A stretch of 64,000 nt of DNA. Source: Halomarina oriensis (GTDB taxonomy: Archaea > Halobacteriota > Halobacteria > Halobacteriales > Haloarculaceae). The notes below the pieces were generated by a model, which searched no databases, was not told the origin of the DNA, and worked only from the letters and a program-made list of their open reading frames with translations. Positions 42,954-51,971 of the stretch are shown here, piece after piece; position 1 is the stretch's first letter, and every line of letters begins with the position of its first letter. Location: contig NZ_WSZK01000034.1 in assembly GCF_009791395.1 (NCBI RefSeq), positions 103,051 to 167,050 of the forward strand, read 5' to 3'. The position numbers and the translations under genes were made by a program.

Positions 42954-43414
42954 GCGACGGCCGCCACCCACTGTTCTACCCGCTCATCGTCGTCGGTGGG
43001 GTGATTCAGGGGTTCGGTCTGGCGTACAGCGGCATGGCTCGACCGGAGGTGGTCCTCGAGTTCCTCCAGTTCGAGGACTTCGGCCTCCTCCTCGTCATGG
43101 GTGGGGCGGCGGCCGTCTCCGGGGTGACGTTCGTCGTCGTCCCGCGCGTCCTCGACGGAGCGCCGCTGACCGGCGACCCCCACGGCCGCCGGATACGGTC
43201 GATGGACAGGGACGTCGTCGTCGGTGGTGTCGTCTTCGGTGTCGGCTGGGGGATCTCCGGAATCTGTCCGGGTGCGGCCTACGCGAGTCTCGGTGTCGGC
43301 AACGTCGAGATACTCTGGGCCGTCGCGGGGATGTTCCTCGGCGCGTACGTCCAGGCGTACTGGCGTGCCCACCGCTCGGCACCACGAACGGCGACACCGA
43401 CGACGAGTGACTGA
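42950..43414 (+). CDS. YeeE/YedE-family sulfur transport protein, C-terminal half
   Basis: 154 residues from GTG 42950 (GTGA overlap with the first half). It has four or five helices (PLIVVGGVIQGFGLAYSGMA, LLLVMGGAAAVSGVTFVVVP, DVVVGGVVFGVGWGISGICPGAAYAS) and a second conserved segment GWGISGICPGAAYASLG with its Cys. Together with the preceding gene it reconstructs a full-length YeeE/YedE fold. The separation into two genes is normal for part of this family in archaea. Confidence 0.86.
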   Translation: MSDGRHPLFYPLIVVGGVIQGFGLAYSGMARPEVVLEFLQFEDFGLLLVMGGAAAVSGVTFVVVPRVLDGAPLTGDPHGRRIRSMDRDVVVGGVVFGVGWGISGICPGAAYASLGVGNVEILWAVAGMFLGAYVQAYWRAHRSAPRTATPTTSD

Positions 43415-43489
43415 CGTGTCGGGAGGGACGAGAACGATTATGAACCCACACGACGGAACTCTCGGAACCACACCAGGGAGGGTCGACTG

Positions 43490-44197
43490 ATGGCCGACTC
43501 CGAGCGAAGCGAGTCGAGCGAGAACCCGCCCGTCGACCCCCGTGTCGGTGAGGGCCTCCTCGACGTCGATATGGGCCCGAGTTCGGCGCTCGCACACCTC
43601 TATCGCGGTGAGGTCCACCGGATGAAACTGTGGCGCGAGCGCCTCGATAAGACGACCAACTGGGCGGTCATCGTCCTCGCGGCACTGCTGACGTTCACGT
43701 TCACGAACCAGACGAACCCCCACTACGTGTTGCTCATCGGGAACGCTGCCGTCGCGCTGTTTCTCGTCGTCGAGTCGCGCCGGTATCGCGCCTACGACAT
43801 CTGGCGCTCGCGGGTCCGTCACCTCCAGCAGAACGTCTGGGCACCGGGGCTGGACCCGCGGTGCGACGTGACCGATGAGTGGCGAACCGAACTGGCGGAC
43901 GACTACGCCCACCCGACGATGAAGATAACCGCCGAGGAGGCCATCGCTCACCGTCTCAGACGGGTCTACCTCCCGTTGTTCGCCATCCTCAACGGTGCGT
44001 GGCTGTTGCGCGTCACGTCGTTCACCGAGACGAACTGGCCGGCGAGCGCTGCCGTCGGGATGATTCCCGGAGCCGTCGTCACCGCGGCGGTCCTCCTGGC
44101 GTTCGCGGCCGCCTGTGGTGTCGCCTTCCGTCCCCGCGTGTGGCACGCGACCGGCGAACTCAGAGACGAGCGCCTCCGGAAGGAGCGCGAGGACTGA
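43490..44197 (+). CDS. DUF2270 family membrane protein
   Basis: 235 residues. Conserved elements of the haloarchaeal DUF2270 family are visible: SALAHLYRGEVHRMKLWRERLDKTTNWAVIVLAALLTFTFTNQTNPHYVLLIGN, FLVVESRRYRAYDIWRSRVRHLQQNVWAPGL and a later helix pair (LPLFAILNGAWLLRVTSF, AVGMIPGAVVTAAVLLAFAAACG) (quoted in sections). Four transmembrane helices. The function is unknown; it follows the YeeE genes by 75 bp, and may belong to the same transcription unit, but such proteins occur in many contexts. Confidence 0.85.
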   Translation: MADSERSESSENPPVDPRVGEGLLDVDMGPSSALAHLYRGEVHRMKLWRERLDKTTNWAVIVLAALLTFTFTNQTNPHYVLLIGNAAVALFLVVESRRYRAYDIWRSRVRHLQQNVWAPGLDPRCDVTDEWRTELADDYAHPTMKITAEEAIAHRLRRVYLPLFAILNGAWLLRVTSFTETNWPASAAVGMIPGAVVTAAVLLAFAAACGVAFRPRVWHATGELRDERLRKERED

Positions 44198-44262
44198 CCG
44201 GCGGTGTGCGGTCGTTCACGGACTGCGCAACGCTTTTTCGACCGAGGCTCCTCCTCTCATAC

Positions 44263-44667
44263 ATGCCCGACTCGATGAGCGACTACCTCCAGCAGGACAT
44301 GGAGTGCGAGGGGTTGCTGGAGTGTTTTCACGGTCTCAAGGAACTCGACCGGACGGTCTTCGGCGTGCTCGTGGCGGCCGACGGGCCGTTGACCGTCGAC
44401 GAGGTGGCCGAACGCGTCGACCGGGAGCGGACGACCGCCTACCGCGCCACCCAGCGCCTCCTCGATGCCGGTTTCCTCCGGAAGGAGCAGGTGAACTACG
44501 AGAACGGTGGCTACTACCACGTCTTCGAACCGCTCGCCGCCGACGAGGTGGCCGACGACATGCAACGACTGCTCAACGACTGGTACGCGAAGATGGGGCA
44601 ACTCATCCAGGAGTTCCGCACGAAGTACGACGACCCCGAACCGTCGGCCGTCTCGGCCGAACGGTAA
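44263..44667 (+). CDS. TrmB-like/winged-helix regulator, probable sulfur-module regulator
   Basis: 134 residues from ATG 44263 (ATG 44275 is also possible). The HTH reads LDRTVFGVLVAADGPLTVDEVAERVDRERTTAYRATQRLLDAGFLRKEQVNYENGGYYHVFEPL (in sections), a winged helix of the TrmB type with a wing at KEQVNYENGGYYH. The N-terminus DMECEGLLECFHGLKELD holds two cysteines (about residues 14 and 20), which could sense redox or persulfide state. It follows the sulfur genes on the same strand and has its own TATA-like ctttttcg about 28 nt upstream. The regulatory target is inferred from context only. Confidence 0.82.
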   Translation: MPDSMSDYLQQDMECEGLLECFHGLKELDRTVFGVLVAADGPLTVDEVAERVDRERTTAYRATQRLLDAGFLRKEQVNYENGGYYHVFEPLAADEVADDMQRLLNDWYAKMGQLIQEFRTKYDDPEPSAVSAER

Positions 44668-44727
44668 CCGACACCTCCCCGCTCGCCTGCTGCTCCGTCC
44701 CCGGCCGCCGTACGCTCGTTCTCGCGT

Positions 44728-46182
44728 TCAGTCGTCGCCGGCGGCCACCGCCCCGTCCGGTTCGGCCCGCCGCTCGACGCCGAGTCCGGTCACGGTTGCG
44801 ACGAAGAACACCAGCGGCGAGAAGAACGCGAACAGGTAGTACGGGGCGTAAGCGGGGTACGGGACGACCCCGAACTGCGCCGTCCCGACGCCGAAGACGC
44901 TCATCATGTAGACGCCGCCGGCGTGCCAGGGGAGCAGCGCGCCGGTCGGCGTCCCGACGGCTTCGACGGCCCGCGAGAGGTTCCGACTCTCGAGGCCGTA
45001 CTCCTCGTAGAGGTCGCCGAGGGTCATCCCGGGGACGACGATGCTCATGTACTGCTGGGCCGAGAAGAAGTTCGTCACGAACGCGGCCACGCCGGTGCCG
45101 GCGACGAGACTCCGCTGGCCGGAGACGGCGGCCGTGAGGCCCCGCGCCAGCGCCCCGAGCACGCCGGTCGCCTGCAACAGTCCGCCCAGCGACAGCGCGA
45201 GGACGACCACCGAGACGGTCCACGCCGACCCCGAGAGGCCGCCGCTCGCCAGGAGGTCGTCGACGAGCGTGACGCCAGTCTCGGGACCGGTCCCGTTCAA
45301 GAAGACGTCCCACGTGGCGGTGAACCCGACACCCTGGACGAGCATCGTCGTCCCGACGCCGGCGAAGACGCCGGCCACCAGCGTCGGCAGCGCCGGCCGA
45401 CCCCACAGGGCGAGGCCGAACGTGACGGCCAGCGGGAGGAAGACGAGCACCGAGAGGTCGTAGGTACCGGCGAGCGCGGTCCGAATCTCCTCCACCTGAC
45501 CCGCCGGGATGGCTCCCGACGCGGCGAGTCCCAGCCACGCGTAGACGACCAGCGAGAGGCCGAACGCCACGAGCGTTCCCCAGCGCATCCCGCGGATGTG
45601 GTCGTAGAGGTCGGTGTCGGTCACCGCCGCGGCGAGGTTCGTCGTGTCCGAGAGCGGGGACTGTTTGTCGCCGGCGTAGGCTCCCGAGAGCACCGCCCCC
45701 GCCGTCATCGGCGTCGGGATGCCGAGTGCGGACCCGATACCGACGAACGCGATGCCGAGCGTCCCCGCCGTCGTCCACGACGACCCGATGGCGACGGCGA
45801 CGACGAACGCGAGTATCGCCGCCGTGGGCAGGAACACCGCCGGCGTCAGCACGCCCAACCCGTAGTACATCAGTCCCGGTATCGTCCCGGCACTGACCCA
45901 CGTTGCGACGAGGGCGTAGATGAGAAAGAGGATGAGTATCGCCTGGAGTCCCGTCTCCAGTGCGTTCTCGACACCCCCGGTCAGGTCCGACCACTCGACG
46001 CCGACCCAGAACCGACCGACCAGTCCGGTCAGAACGAGACTCCACAGCAACGGGCCGTGTGGGGGCAGTCCCAGCAGTCCCGACCCCACTCCCAGGAACA
46101 CGACCATGCCGAGAACCGGAAGCAGTGTCTGTGCGATGCTCAGTCGCCGCTCGACGGCGTCGGCGGGGTGCTCTTCGGACAT
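44728..46182 (-). CDS. NhaC-type Na+/H+ antiporter
   Basis: 484 residues with 11-12 hydrophobic helices (TLLPVLGMVVFLGVGSGLLG, LETGLQAILILFLIYALVATWVSAGTIP, FVVAVAIGSSWTTAGTLGIAF). The GSSWTTAGTLG and GAVLSGAYAGDKQSPLSDTTNLAA motifs are those of NhaC-type antiporters, with Asp in the ion-binding helix. It should exchange Na+ for H+ and help haloarchaeal sodium balance and pH control. The soluble N-terminus is short and the C-terminus is acidic. The gene stands alone, convergent with the regulator gene. Confidence 0.92.
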   Translation of the reverse strand: MSEEHPADAVERRLSIAQTLLPVLGMVVFLGVGSGLLGLPPHGPLLWSLVLTGLVGRFWVGVEWSDLTGGVENALETGLQAILILFLIYALVATWVSAGTIPGLMYYGLGVLTPAVFLPTAAILAFVVAVAIGSSWTTAGTLGIAFVGIGSALGIPTPMTAGAVLSGAYAGDKQSPLSDTTNLAAAVTDTDLYDHIRGMRWGTLVAFGLSLVVYAWLGLAASGAIPAGQVEEIRTALAGTYDLSVLVFLPLAVTFGLALWGRPALPTLVAGVFAGVGTTMLVQGVGFTATWDVFLNGTGPETGVTLVDDLLASGGLSGSAWTVSVVVLALSLGGLLQATGVLGALARGLTAAVSGQRSLVAGTGVAAFVTNFFSAQQYMSIVVPGMTLGDLYEEYGLESRNLSRAVEAVGTPTGALLPWHAGGVYMMSVFGVGTAQFGVVPYPAYAPYYLFAFFSPLVFFVATVTGLGVERRAEPDGAVAAGDD

Positions 46183-46315
46183 GTTTTCGGCCGGTTGTAT
46201 TACAGTAGCGCATTTAGGACCGTCGACTTATCTCCGGTGGTAATTCGTGTGGGTTCGCCGGTCGACTCCTCCGGGCCGGGGCGATTGAAGACCGGACGGC
46301 CCCACGACTCCCGTG

Positions 46316-46564
46316 ATGGCACACGACCGCATCCACGCCCGCGAACCGGACCACCACGTCGACCGCTGGACGCCGGGGACGGTCGAGGAAATCGAGGAGC
46401 GTGACGGCCACGCCGTCGTCACGGTGAGCGCGCCCGACGGGGAGTCCGTCGAGTTGACGGTCACGCTCGCGGTCCGTGACCTCTTCGTCGGTCGACTCGG
46501 CCTCGAACCGGGCGAGTCGCCGGCCGGAGAACGTGTCTGGTTCCGGAAACACGGTGGCCGGTGA
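46316..46564 (+). CDS. Small hypothetical protein
   Basis: 82 residues from ATG 46316. Predicted beta-rich: RIHAREPDHHVDRWTPGTVEEIEERDGHAVVTVSAPDGESVELTVTLAVRDLFVGRLGL. The pattern 'GTVEEIEERDGxAVVxVxxPDGExVELTVTLAVRDLF' (an OB-like or SH3-like barrel with an RDLF helix) is repeated in haloarchaeal hypotheticals, function unknown to me. It lies between the divergent NhaC gene and the BMP operon. Confidence 0.62.
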   Translation: MAHDRIHAREPDHHVDRWTPGTVEEIEERDGHAVVTVSAPDGESVELTVTLAVRDLFVGRLGLEPGESPAGERVWFRKHGGR

Positions 46565-46680
46565 GACGTGGCCGTCGGTCCCAGACCGTCCGGGCCACTC
46601 CTCGGCAGGGAGTCGCTCCCGGACCGAGAACAAAATACGGCGCAGTGCCGACGAAACGAACTGTCTCTCTGACATAACTA

Positions 46681-46687
46681 TTTATAT
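46681..46687 (+). promoter_or_regulatory. TATA box of the BMP lipoprotein gene
   Basis: TTTATAT lies 28-34 nt before the ATG at 46715 and is the most canonical TATA element near this operon. It predicts transcription start near 46710, so the leader is a few bases. Confidence 0.6.
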
Positions 46688-46714
46688 CGGCATGCGTTAG
46701 CACGAGCTATTGCC

Positions 46715-47866
46715 ATGCCTTCCGAACGAAACGGACGACGTGACTCCGGCACCGAACACGAACACCGCCCGGTCGGTCGACGACGATTCCTCGCCGCCGG
46801 TGCGGCGGTCGGGACCACTGCTATCGCGGGCTGTCTCGGCGGCGACGGCGACGGTAACGGGACCGGCGACGGCAACGGTAGCGGTGGTGGCGGTGGCGAG
46901 ACGACGGGCGTCGCCATCGTCTCCAGTCCGGCGGGGTTCGACGACAACGCCTTCAACGACCTCGCGCTGGAGGGACTGAACACGGCGGCCGAGGAGTACG
47001 ACATCGAGATCAACCAGGTCGAGGAGACCGAGCAGGCCCAGTACCAGTCGACACAGGCGAACCTCGCCCAGAGCGGCGACTACGACCTCATCGTGCTGGT
47101 GTCGTACAACCACACGGAGGCACTGACCCAGAACGCCGCCGACTACTCCGACCAGAACTGGATGCTCATCAACGACTACGTCGACGAACCGAACGTCGCG
47201 GGCTACTCGTGGGCGAACCACCAGATGTCGTACCTCGCGGGCGTCCTCGGTGGCACGCTGACGACGGAGGAACTGTCGGGCGGTGGTGGGTCGACGACGC
47301 CCGACGACGCCCAGATCGGGTTCGTCGGCGGGGTCGACGGGTCGCTCATCAACGCCTTCGAGCGTGCCTACGTCGCCGGCGCGGAGTGGGTGAACTCGGA
47401 CGTGCAGGTCAACGTCGGCTACATCGGCAACTACACCGACACGAGCACGGCCGCCGACATCGCGTCCTCGCAGTACGACGACGGCGCGGACATCGTCTAC
47501 CACGCCGCCGCGGCGGCGGGCCGCGGCGTCTTCGAGGCCGCCCAGGAGAACGACCGTCTCGCCATCGGCGTCGACGCCGACCAGTCGGTGACGCTCTCGG
47601 ACTTCCAGGACGTCATCGTCGGGTCGGCGGTGAAGTACATCAACGAGGGGACCCGCGAGGTGGCCGCCGCCGCCGCCGAGGGGAACTTCGAGAGCGTCGC
47701 CGGCCAGAACACGCTCGGTCTGGAGGACGAGGCGGTCGACTGCGTCATCGGGCAGGCCTACGAGGGCCAACTCCCCGACGTCGCGCTCCAGAACCTCGAA
47801 GACGCCAAGTCGGGCATCACGAACGGCGACATCAGCGTCCCGTGTACCGCCTCCGGCTGTAACTGA
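46715..47866 (+). CDS. BMP-family ABC transporter substrate-binding lipoprotein
   Basis: 383 residues. Tat motif RRRFLAAG (R22-24) and lipobox IAGC with Cys40, then a Gly/Asp/Asn-rich tether. The mature part follows the PnrA/Med/BmpA family: VAIVSSPAGFDDNAFNDLALEGL, LIVLVSYNHTEAL, YSWANHQMSYLAGVLGGTLT, IGFVGGVDGSLINAFERAYVAGAEWVN and VYHAAAAAGRGVFEAAQEN. Family members bind purine nucleosides (or related ligands) and pass them to the two-permease system downstream. Ligand identity is not proven. The gene opens the operon 46715-51674. Confidence 0.93.
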   Translation: MPSERNGRRDSGTEHEHRPVGRRRFLAAGAAVGTTAIAGCLGGDGDGNGTGDGNGSGGGGGETTGVAIVSSPAGFDDNAFNDLALEGLNTAAEEYDIEINQVEETEQAQYQSTQANLAQSGDYDLIVLVSYNHTEALTQNAADYSDQNWMLINDYVDEPNVAGYSWANHQMSYLAGVLGGTLTTEELSGGGGSTTPDDAQIGFVGGVDGSLINAFERAYVAGAEWVNSDVQVNVGYIGNYTDTSTAADIASSQYDDGADIVYHAAAAAGRGVFEAAQENDRLAIGVDADQSVTLSDFQDVIVGSAVKYINEGTREVAAAAAEGNFESVAGQNTLGLEDEAVDCVIGQAYEGQLPDVALQNLEDAKSGITNGDISVPCTASGCN

Positions 47867-47905
47867 CCCTCCCCTCGTTTCTATGGACGACCGCACCACC
47901 ACGCC

Positions 47906-49492
47906 ATGACAGGTACCACACAGCCCCCGGCAGTCCGGATGGAGGGCATCACCAAACGCTTCGGTGACGTCGTCGCCAACGACGCGGTGGACTTCACGCT
48001 CGAACGCGGGAGCGTCCACGCCCTGCTCGGCGAGAACGGCTCGGGGAAGACGACGCTGATGAGCGTCCTCTACGGGCTCTACGAGAAGGACGACGGCGAC
48101 GTCTTCGTCGACGGCGAGCGTCGCGCGTTCGACTCCCCGCGGGACGCGATGGACGCCGGTATCGGGATGATCCACCAGCACTTCCAACTGGTCGAGCCGA
48201 TGACGGTCCTCCAGAACGTCATCCTGGGCCACGAACCGACCGACGGCGGTCTCGTCGACGAGTCGTCGGCCCGCGAGCGCGTGGTCGACATCTGCCGCCG
48301 GTACGACTTCGACGTCGACCGGTACCTCGACACGCCGGTCCGTGACCTCGACCTCGGGGCCCGCCAGCGCGTCGAAATCGTCAAGAGCCTCTACCGCGGC
48401 GCGGACGTCCTCGTCTTCGACGAACCGACGGCCGTCCTCACCCCCCAGGAGGTCGACCGCCTCGTCGACGTGATGAACGAACTGACGGCCGCGGGCCGGT
48501 CGCTCGTGTTCATCACCCACAAACTCGACGAGGCGCTGGCGGTCGCCGACGAGGTGACCGTCCTCCGGGACGGCGAGGTCATCGGGACCGTCGACGCCGC
48601 GGACACGACCGAACAGCAACTCGCACGGATGATGGTCGGGCGCGAGGTGCTCACCGAGCGCCGGCCCCGCGAGCGGGACCCGGGGCCGCCTCGGCTGGTG
48701 GCCGAGGGACTGCACGTCGACGGCGACCGGTCCCGCGAGCAGGTGACCGACGTCGACCTGACGGTCCACGAGGGCGAGATTCTCGGTCTCGCCGGCGTCC
48801 AGGGTAACGGCCAGACGGAACTCGTCGAGGCCATCACGGGCCAGCGGTCGGTGTCGGCCGGTCGCATCCGCTTCGACGGCGAGGACATCACGGGAACGAG
48901 TCGTCGTCGCCGTATCCGGGCGGGTATCGCGTACGTCCCCGAGGACCGTCAGACCGAGGGGCTGGTCCAGGAGTACGACCTCGTCCGGAACGCGCTGCTC
49001 GGTAACCAGACCGTCGGGCAGTTCGTCACCCGACGGTTCGTCGACTGGCCGGCCGTCCGCGACCACGCCGAGGCCATCGTCACCGAGTACGACGTCCAGC
49101 CGCCCACCCCCGACGCTCGGGCGGGGTCGCTCTCGGGTGGCAACCAGCAGAAGTTCATCGTCGGGCGCGAGATCGAACACGACCCGGACGTGATGGTGGC
49201 CGCCCACCCGACCCGTGGGGTCGACATCGGCTCCATCGAGTTCATCCACGACCGACTGGTCGCGCTCCGCGAGACGGGGCTGGCGGTCCTGCTCGTCTCC
49301 TCGAAACTGGAGGAGATACGGGCGCTCTCGGACCGCATCGCCGTCATGTACGAGGGGGAGTTCATCGACGTGGTCGACCCCGACGACGTGACCGACGAGG
49401 ACCTCGGCCTGCTGATGGCGGGGCGGCGTCTCGACGCCGAGTCGCGTGCTGGTTCGGAGACCGACGCCGCCGAGGACGAGGTGGAGTCGTGA
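47906..49492 (+). CDS. BMP-type ABC transporter ATPase, two nucleotide-binding domains
   Basis: 528 residues. N-terminal domain: Walker A GENGSGKTTL, Q-loop MIHQHFQLVEPM, signature near LDLGARQRVEIVKSL and Walker B VLVFDEPTAVLTPQE. C-terminal domain: Walker A-like GVQGNGQTEL, signature LSGGNQQKFIVGREIE, then VMVAAHPTRGVDIGSIE. The second domain is degenerate at Walker A and at Walker B (AAHPTRG), which is the normal state in this YufO/BmpB-like group (only the first site hydrolyses). It begins 39 bp after the binding protein and its stop overlaps the permease GTG by 4 bp. Confidence 0.94.
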   Translation: MTGTTQPPAVRMEGITKRFGDVVANDAVDFTLERGSVHALLGENGSGKTTLMSVLYGLYEKDDGDVFVDGERRAFDSPRDAMDAGIGMIHQHFQLVEPMTVLQNVILGHEPTDGGLVDESSARERVVDICRRYDFDVDRYLDTPVRDLDLGARQRVEIVKSLYRGADVLVFDEPTAVLTPQEVDRLVDVMNELTAAGRSLVFITHKLDEALAVADEVTVLRDGEVIGTVDAADTTEQQLARMMVGREVLTERRPRERDPGPPRLVAEGLHVDGDRSREQVTDVDLTVHEGEILGLAGVQGNGQTELVEAITGQRSVSAGRIRFDGEDITGTSRRRRIRAGIAYVPEDRQTEGLVQEYDLVRNALLGNQTVGQFVTRRFVDWPAVRDHAEAIVTEYDVQPPTPDARAGSLSGGNQQKFIVGREIEHDPDVMVAAHPTRGVDIGSIEFIHDRLVALRETGLAVLLVSSKLEEIRALSDRIAVMYEGEFIDVVDPDDVTDEDLGLLMAGRRLDAESRAGSETDAAEDEVES

Positions 49493-50622
49493 GCGCCGAC
49501 GACTCGGGGGGTATCCGTGACCTGCTCGACCGGGCGGCCGCACGCGCCCTCGACCTGACGGTCCTCGAACGCCTCGCGCTCGCGGCGGCCTCGACGGTGC
49601 TCGCGCTGTGTATCGGGCTCGTCGTCGTCGCGGCGGCGGGCTACGACCCCGTCGCGTTCCTCGCCAACGTGTTCGAGGGGTCGTTCGGCGACGCCAGCGC
49701 GACCGCACGGACGCTGAAGTTCACGACCGTCCTCGTACTGACGGGGGTCGCCGTCGCCATCGCCTTCCGCGCCGGCGTGTTCAACATCGGTGTCCAGGGG
49801 CAGTTCGTCGTCGGCGGGTTCGTCACCGTCGTCACCATCCTCTGGCTCGCGCCGATGCTCCCGGCGAGTCCGGCGGCGGGGGTCGTCTTGATGGTGCTCG
49901 GGACGTTCGCGGCGGTCGTCGCGGCCGGACTCTACGCCGCACTTCCGGGCGTGTTGAAGGCCTACGCCGGGGCGAACGAGATAATCACGACCATCATGCT
50001 GAACTTCGTCGCCACCGGCGTCGTCGGCTATCTCGTCGAAGGGCCGTTCCGCGGCGAGGGGAACCGAGCGCCGAACACGGCCCGCCTGCCCGAGTACGTC
50101 TCGCTCCCGCGAGTCGTCTTCGAGAACCCCGACTTCTCGGTCGTCGGGTTCGCGGTGGCCCTGCTCGTCGTCGCCCTCGTCGCCGTCCTCATGGTCCGGA
50201 CCACGGTCGGCTACGACATGGTGACCAGCGGCTACCAGCAGGCCGCCGCGACGTACTCCGGGGTCGACGCCAAGCGGACCATCGTCACGACGATGACGCT
50301 CTCGGGGATGGTCGCCGGCGTCGCCGGTGCGGTGTTCGCCATCATGATTCAGGGCTACTACAGCGACCCCGCCGGTATCGGAACCTACGGGTTCGACGCC
50401 ATCGCGGTCAGCCTGCTCGCGGCGAACAACCCGCTGGGCGTCGTCCCCGCGAGCCTGCTGTTCGGCGGCCTCGACTCCGCCGGGTCGTACATCAGCATCA
50501 ACAGCGACGTACCGGTTCAGCTCATCGACGGTATCGTCGGGCTCGTCGTCCTGTTCGTCGCCGCGCCCGAACTGTTCCGGATGGCCGCCAGACGGACCGG
50601 GCTCGGAGGTGAGGAGCGATGA
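49489..50622 (+). CDS. BMP-type ABC transporter permease 1
   Basis: 377 residues from GTG 49489 (4-bp overlap with the ATPase). About eight helices (LALAAASTVLALCIGLVVVAAAG, TGVAVAIAFRAGVFNIGVQGQFVVGGFVTV). The segment AFRAGVFNIGVQGQFVVGG is the hallmark of the BmpC/YufP permease group. It forms the transmembrane pore with the following gene product. Substrate is presumed nucleoside-like through the binding protein. Confidence 0.93.
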   Translation: MSADDSGGIRDLLDRAAARALDLTVLERLALAAASTVLALCIGLVVVAAAGYDPVAFLANVFEGSFGDASATARTLKFTTVLVLTGVAVAIAFRAGVFNIGVQGQFVVGGFVTVVTILWLAPMLPASPAAGVVLMVLGTFAAVVAAGLYAALPGVLKAYAGANEIITTIMLNFVATGVVGYLVEGPFRGEGNRAPNTARLPEYVSLPRVVFENPDFSVVGFAVALLVVALVAVLMVRTTVGYDMVTSGYQQAAATYSGVDAKRTIVTTMTLSGMVAGVAGAVFAIMIQGYYSDPAGIGTYGFDAIAVSLLAANNPLGVVPASLLFGGLDSAGSYISINSDVPVQLIDGIVGLVVLFVAAPELFRMAARRTGLGGEER

Positions 50623-51674
50623 GCGGCGCGACGCTGGAGACCGGCGAACGGACCCGACTGCTCGTCGGTGGCGTGCTGGTCGTCGTGGCTATCGCCGTCC
50701 TCTCGACGACGGTGTTCGACCTGCCGGTGGCGGACATCCTGACCGTCGGCTTCGTCGAGCGACTGTTGCAGGCGGCCTCGCCCATCGCGCTCGCGGCCAT
50801 CGGCGGTCTCTACGCCGAGAAGAGCGGCGTCTTCAACATCGGGCTGGAGGGGTTCATGATATTCGGCGCGGTGACCGCCGCGTCGGTCACGTTCCTGCTC
50901 GGTGGAGAGGGGCCGAATCAGGCGGACCTCTGGGTGGGTATCCTCGGCGCGACGGTCGTCTGTACGCTGTTCGCGTTCGCGTTCGCCGTGTTGCTCGTGC
51001 GCTACCAGGCGAACCAGATCGTCGCGGGCCTCGCCGTCTGGTTCGTCGGCCTCGGGTTCGGCCCGTTCCTCGCCGTCCTCCTGTGGGGCAACCGCAACAG
51101 CCCCGGCCTGACGAGCATGAACGACCTGACCGTCCCGGTGCTCTCGGAGCTACCGGTCGTCGGTCCCCTGCTGTTCGACACCTCGCCACTGGTCTGGCTC
51201 GCCGCCCTCGTCGCCGTCGCCGCCTGGGTCGTCCTCTTCCGGACGAAGTACGGCTACTGGATACAGGCGGCCGGCGAGAACCCCGAAGCGCTCGACACGG
51301 CGGGTATCGACGTCGCTCGTGTCCGCTACGCGGCGGTCGTCTTCTCCGGGGCGATGGCCGGCCTCGGCGGGGCCGTCCTGATGGCCCACGCCGGGTCGTT
51401 CACCGGTACCGGCGACACGATGGTCAACGGCCGGGGCTGGATAGCCATCGTCGCGTACCTGTTCGGCAACTACAACCCCATCGGCGCGGCCGCCGCGGCG
51501 CTCCTGTTCGGTGGTCTGGATATGCTCCAGATACAGTTCCAGACGGCGGGTATCGAACTCCCGAACCGCCTCGTCAACCTCTTCCCGTACGTCGCGGTCG
51601 TCGTCGTGCTCACGGTCTGGGGGTCGACGCGGATGCCCTCGGCCGTCGGCGAGCACTACGAGAGCGAGGAGTGA
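50619..51674 (+). CDS. BMP-type ABC transporter permease 2
   Basis: 351 residues from ATG 50619 (ATGA overlap with permease 1). Hydrophobic helices with LAAIGGLYAEKSGVFNIGLEGFMIFGAVTAASV, again the AEKxGVhNIGLEGxMhhG hallmark, near its N-terminus. The C-terminal part contains GTGDTMVNGRGWIAIVAYLFGNYNPIGAAAAALLFGGLD. It completes the BMP operon. The next gene is 297 bp away, so the operon very likely ends here. Confidence 0.93.
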   Translation: MSGATLETGERTRLLVGGVLVVVAIAVLSTTVFDLPVADILTVGFVERLLQAASPIALAAIGGLYAEKSGVFNIGLEGFMIFGAVTAASVTFLLGGEGPNQADLWVGILGATVVCTLFAFAFAVLLVRYQANQIVAGLAVWFVGLGFGPFLAVLLWGNRNSPGLTSMNDLTVPVLSELPVVGPLLFDTSPLVWLAALVAVAAWVVLFRTKYGYWIQAAGENPEALDTAGIDVARVRYAAVVFSGAMAGLGGAVLMAHAGSFTGTGDTMVNGRGWIAIVAYLFGNYNPIGAAAAALLFGGLDMLQIQFQTAGIELPNRLVNLFPYVAVVVVLTVWGSTRMPSAVGEHYESEE

Positions 51675-51971
51675 GGTCGGCCGTGTCGACCCCGCAGGTG
51701 CCGGGGCGGGGGAGGGCGGCACCCTCCGTGTTACGGTGGTGGTCGACCGTGACGCCCGGTCGCCGAATCCGCGACTCCGTCAGGGCGACCTTTATCAGAG
51801 CGCCTCGGTCGGACCGCTGTTCGTGGTCGGTGCCCGCTCCCGGCGTCCGTCTTCCCCCGGTTCCGGTCGGTCACACACGTGAACCGTCCTGACGTGGTGA
51901 ATTGTTTCGAGACGAGAGAAGGTGATTAGAAAGCACGTCCGGTTTGTGCGCGGACGACGAAGCGACAGGCA

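Noticed and set aside
46697..49708. 1003-residue minus-strand frame
   Set aside because: It lies fully antisense to the BMP lipoprotein and ATPase genes and is Arg/Val-rich, typical of a high-GC shadow of acidic proteins.
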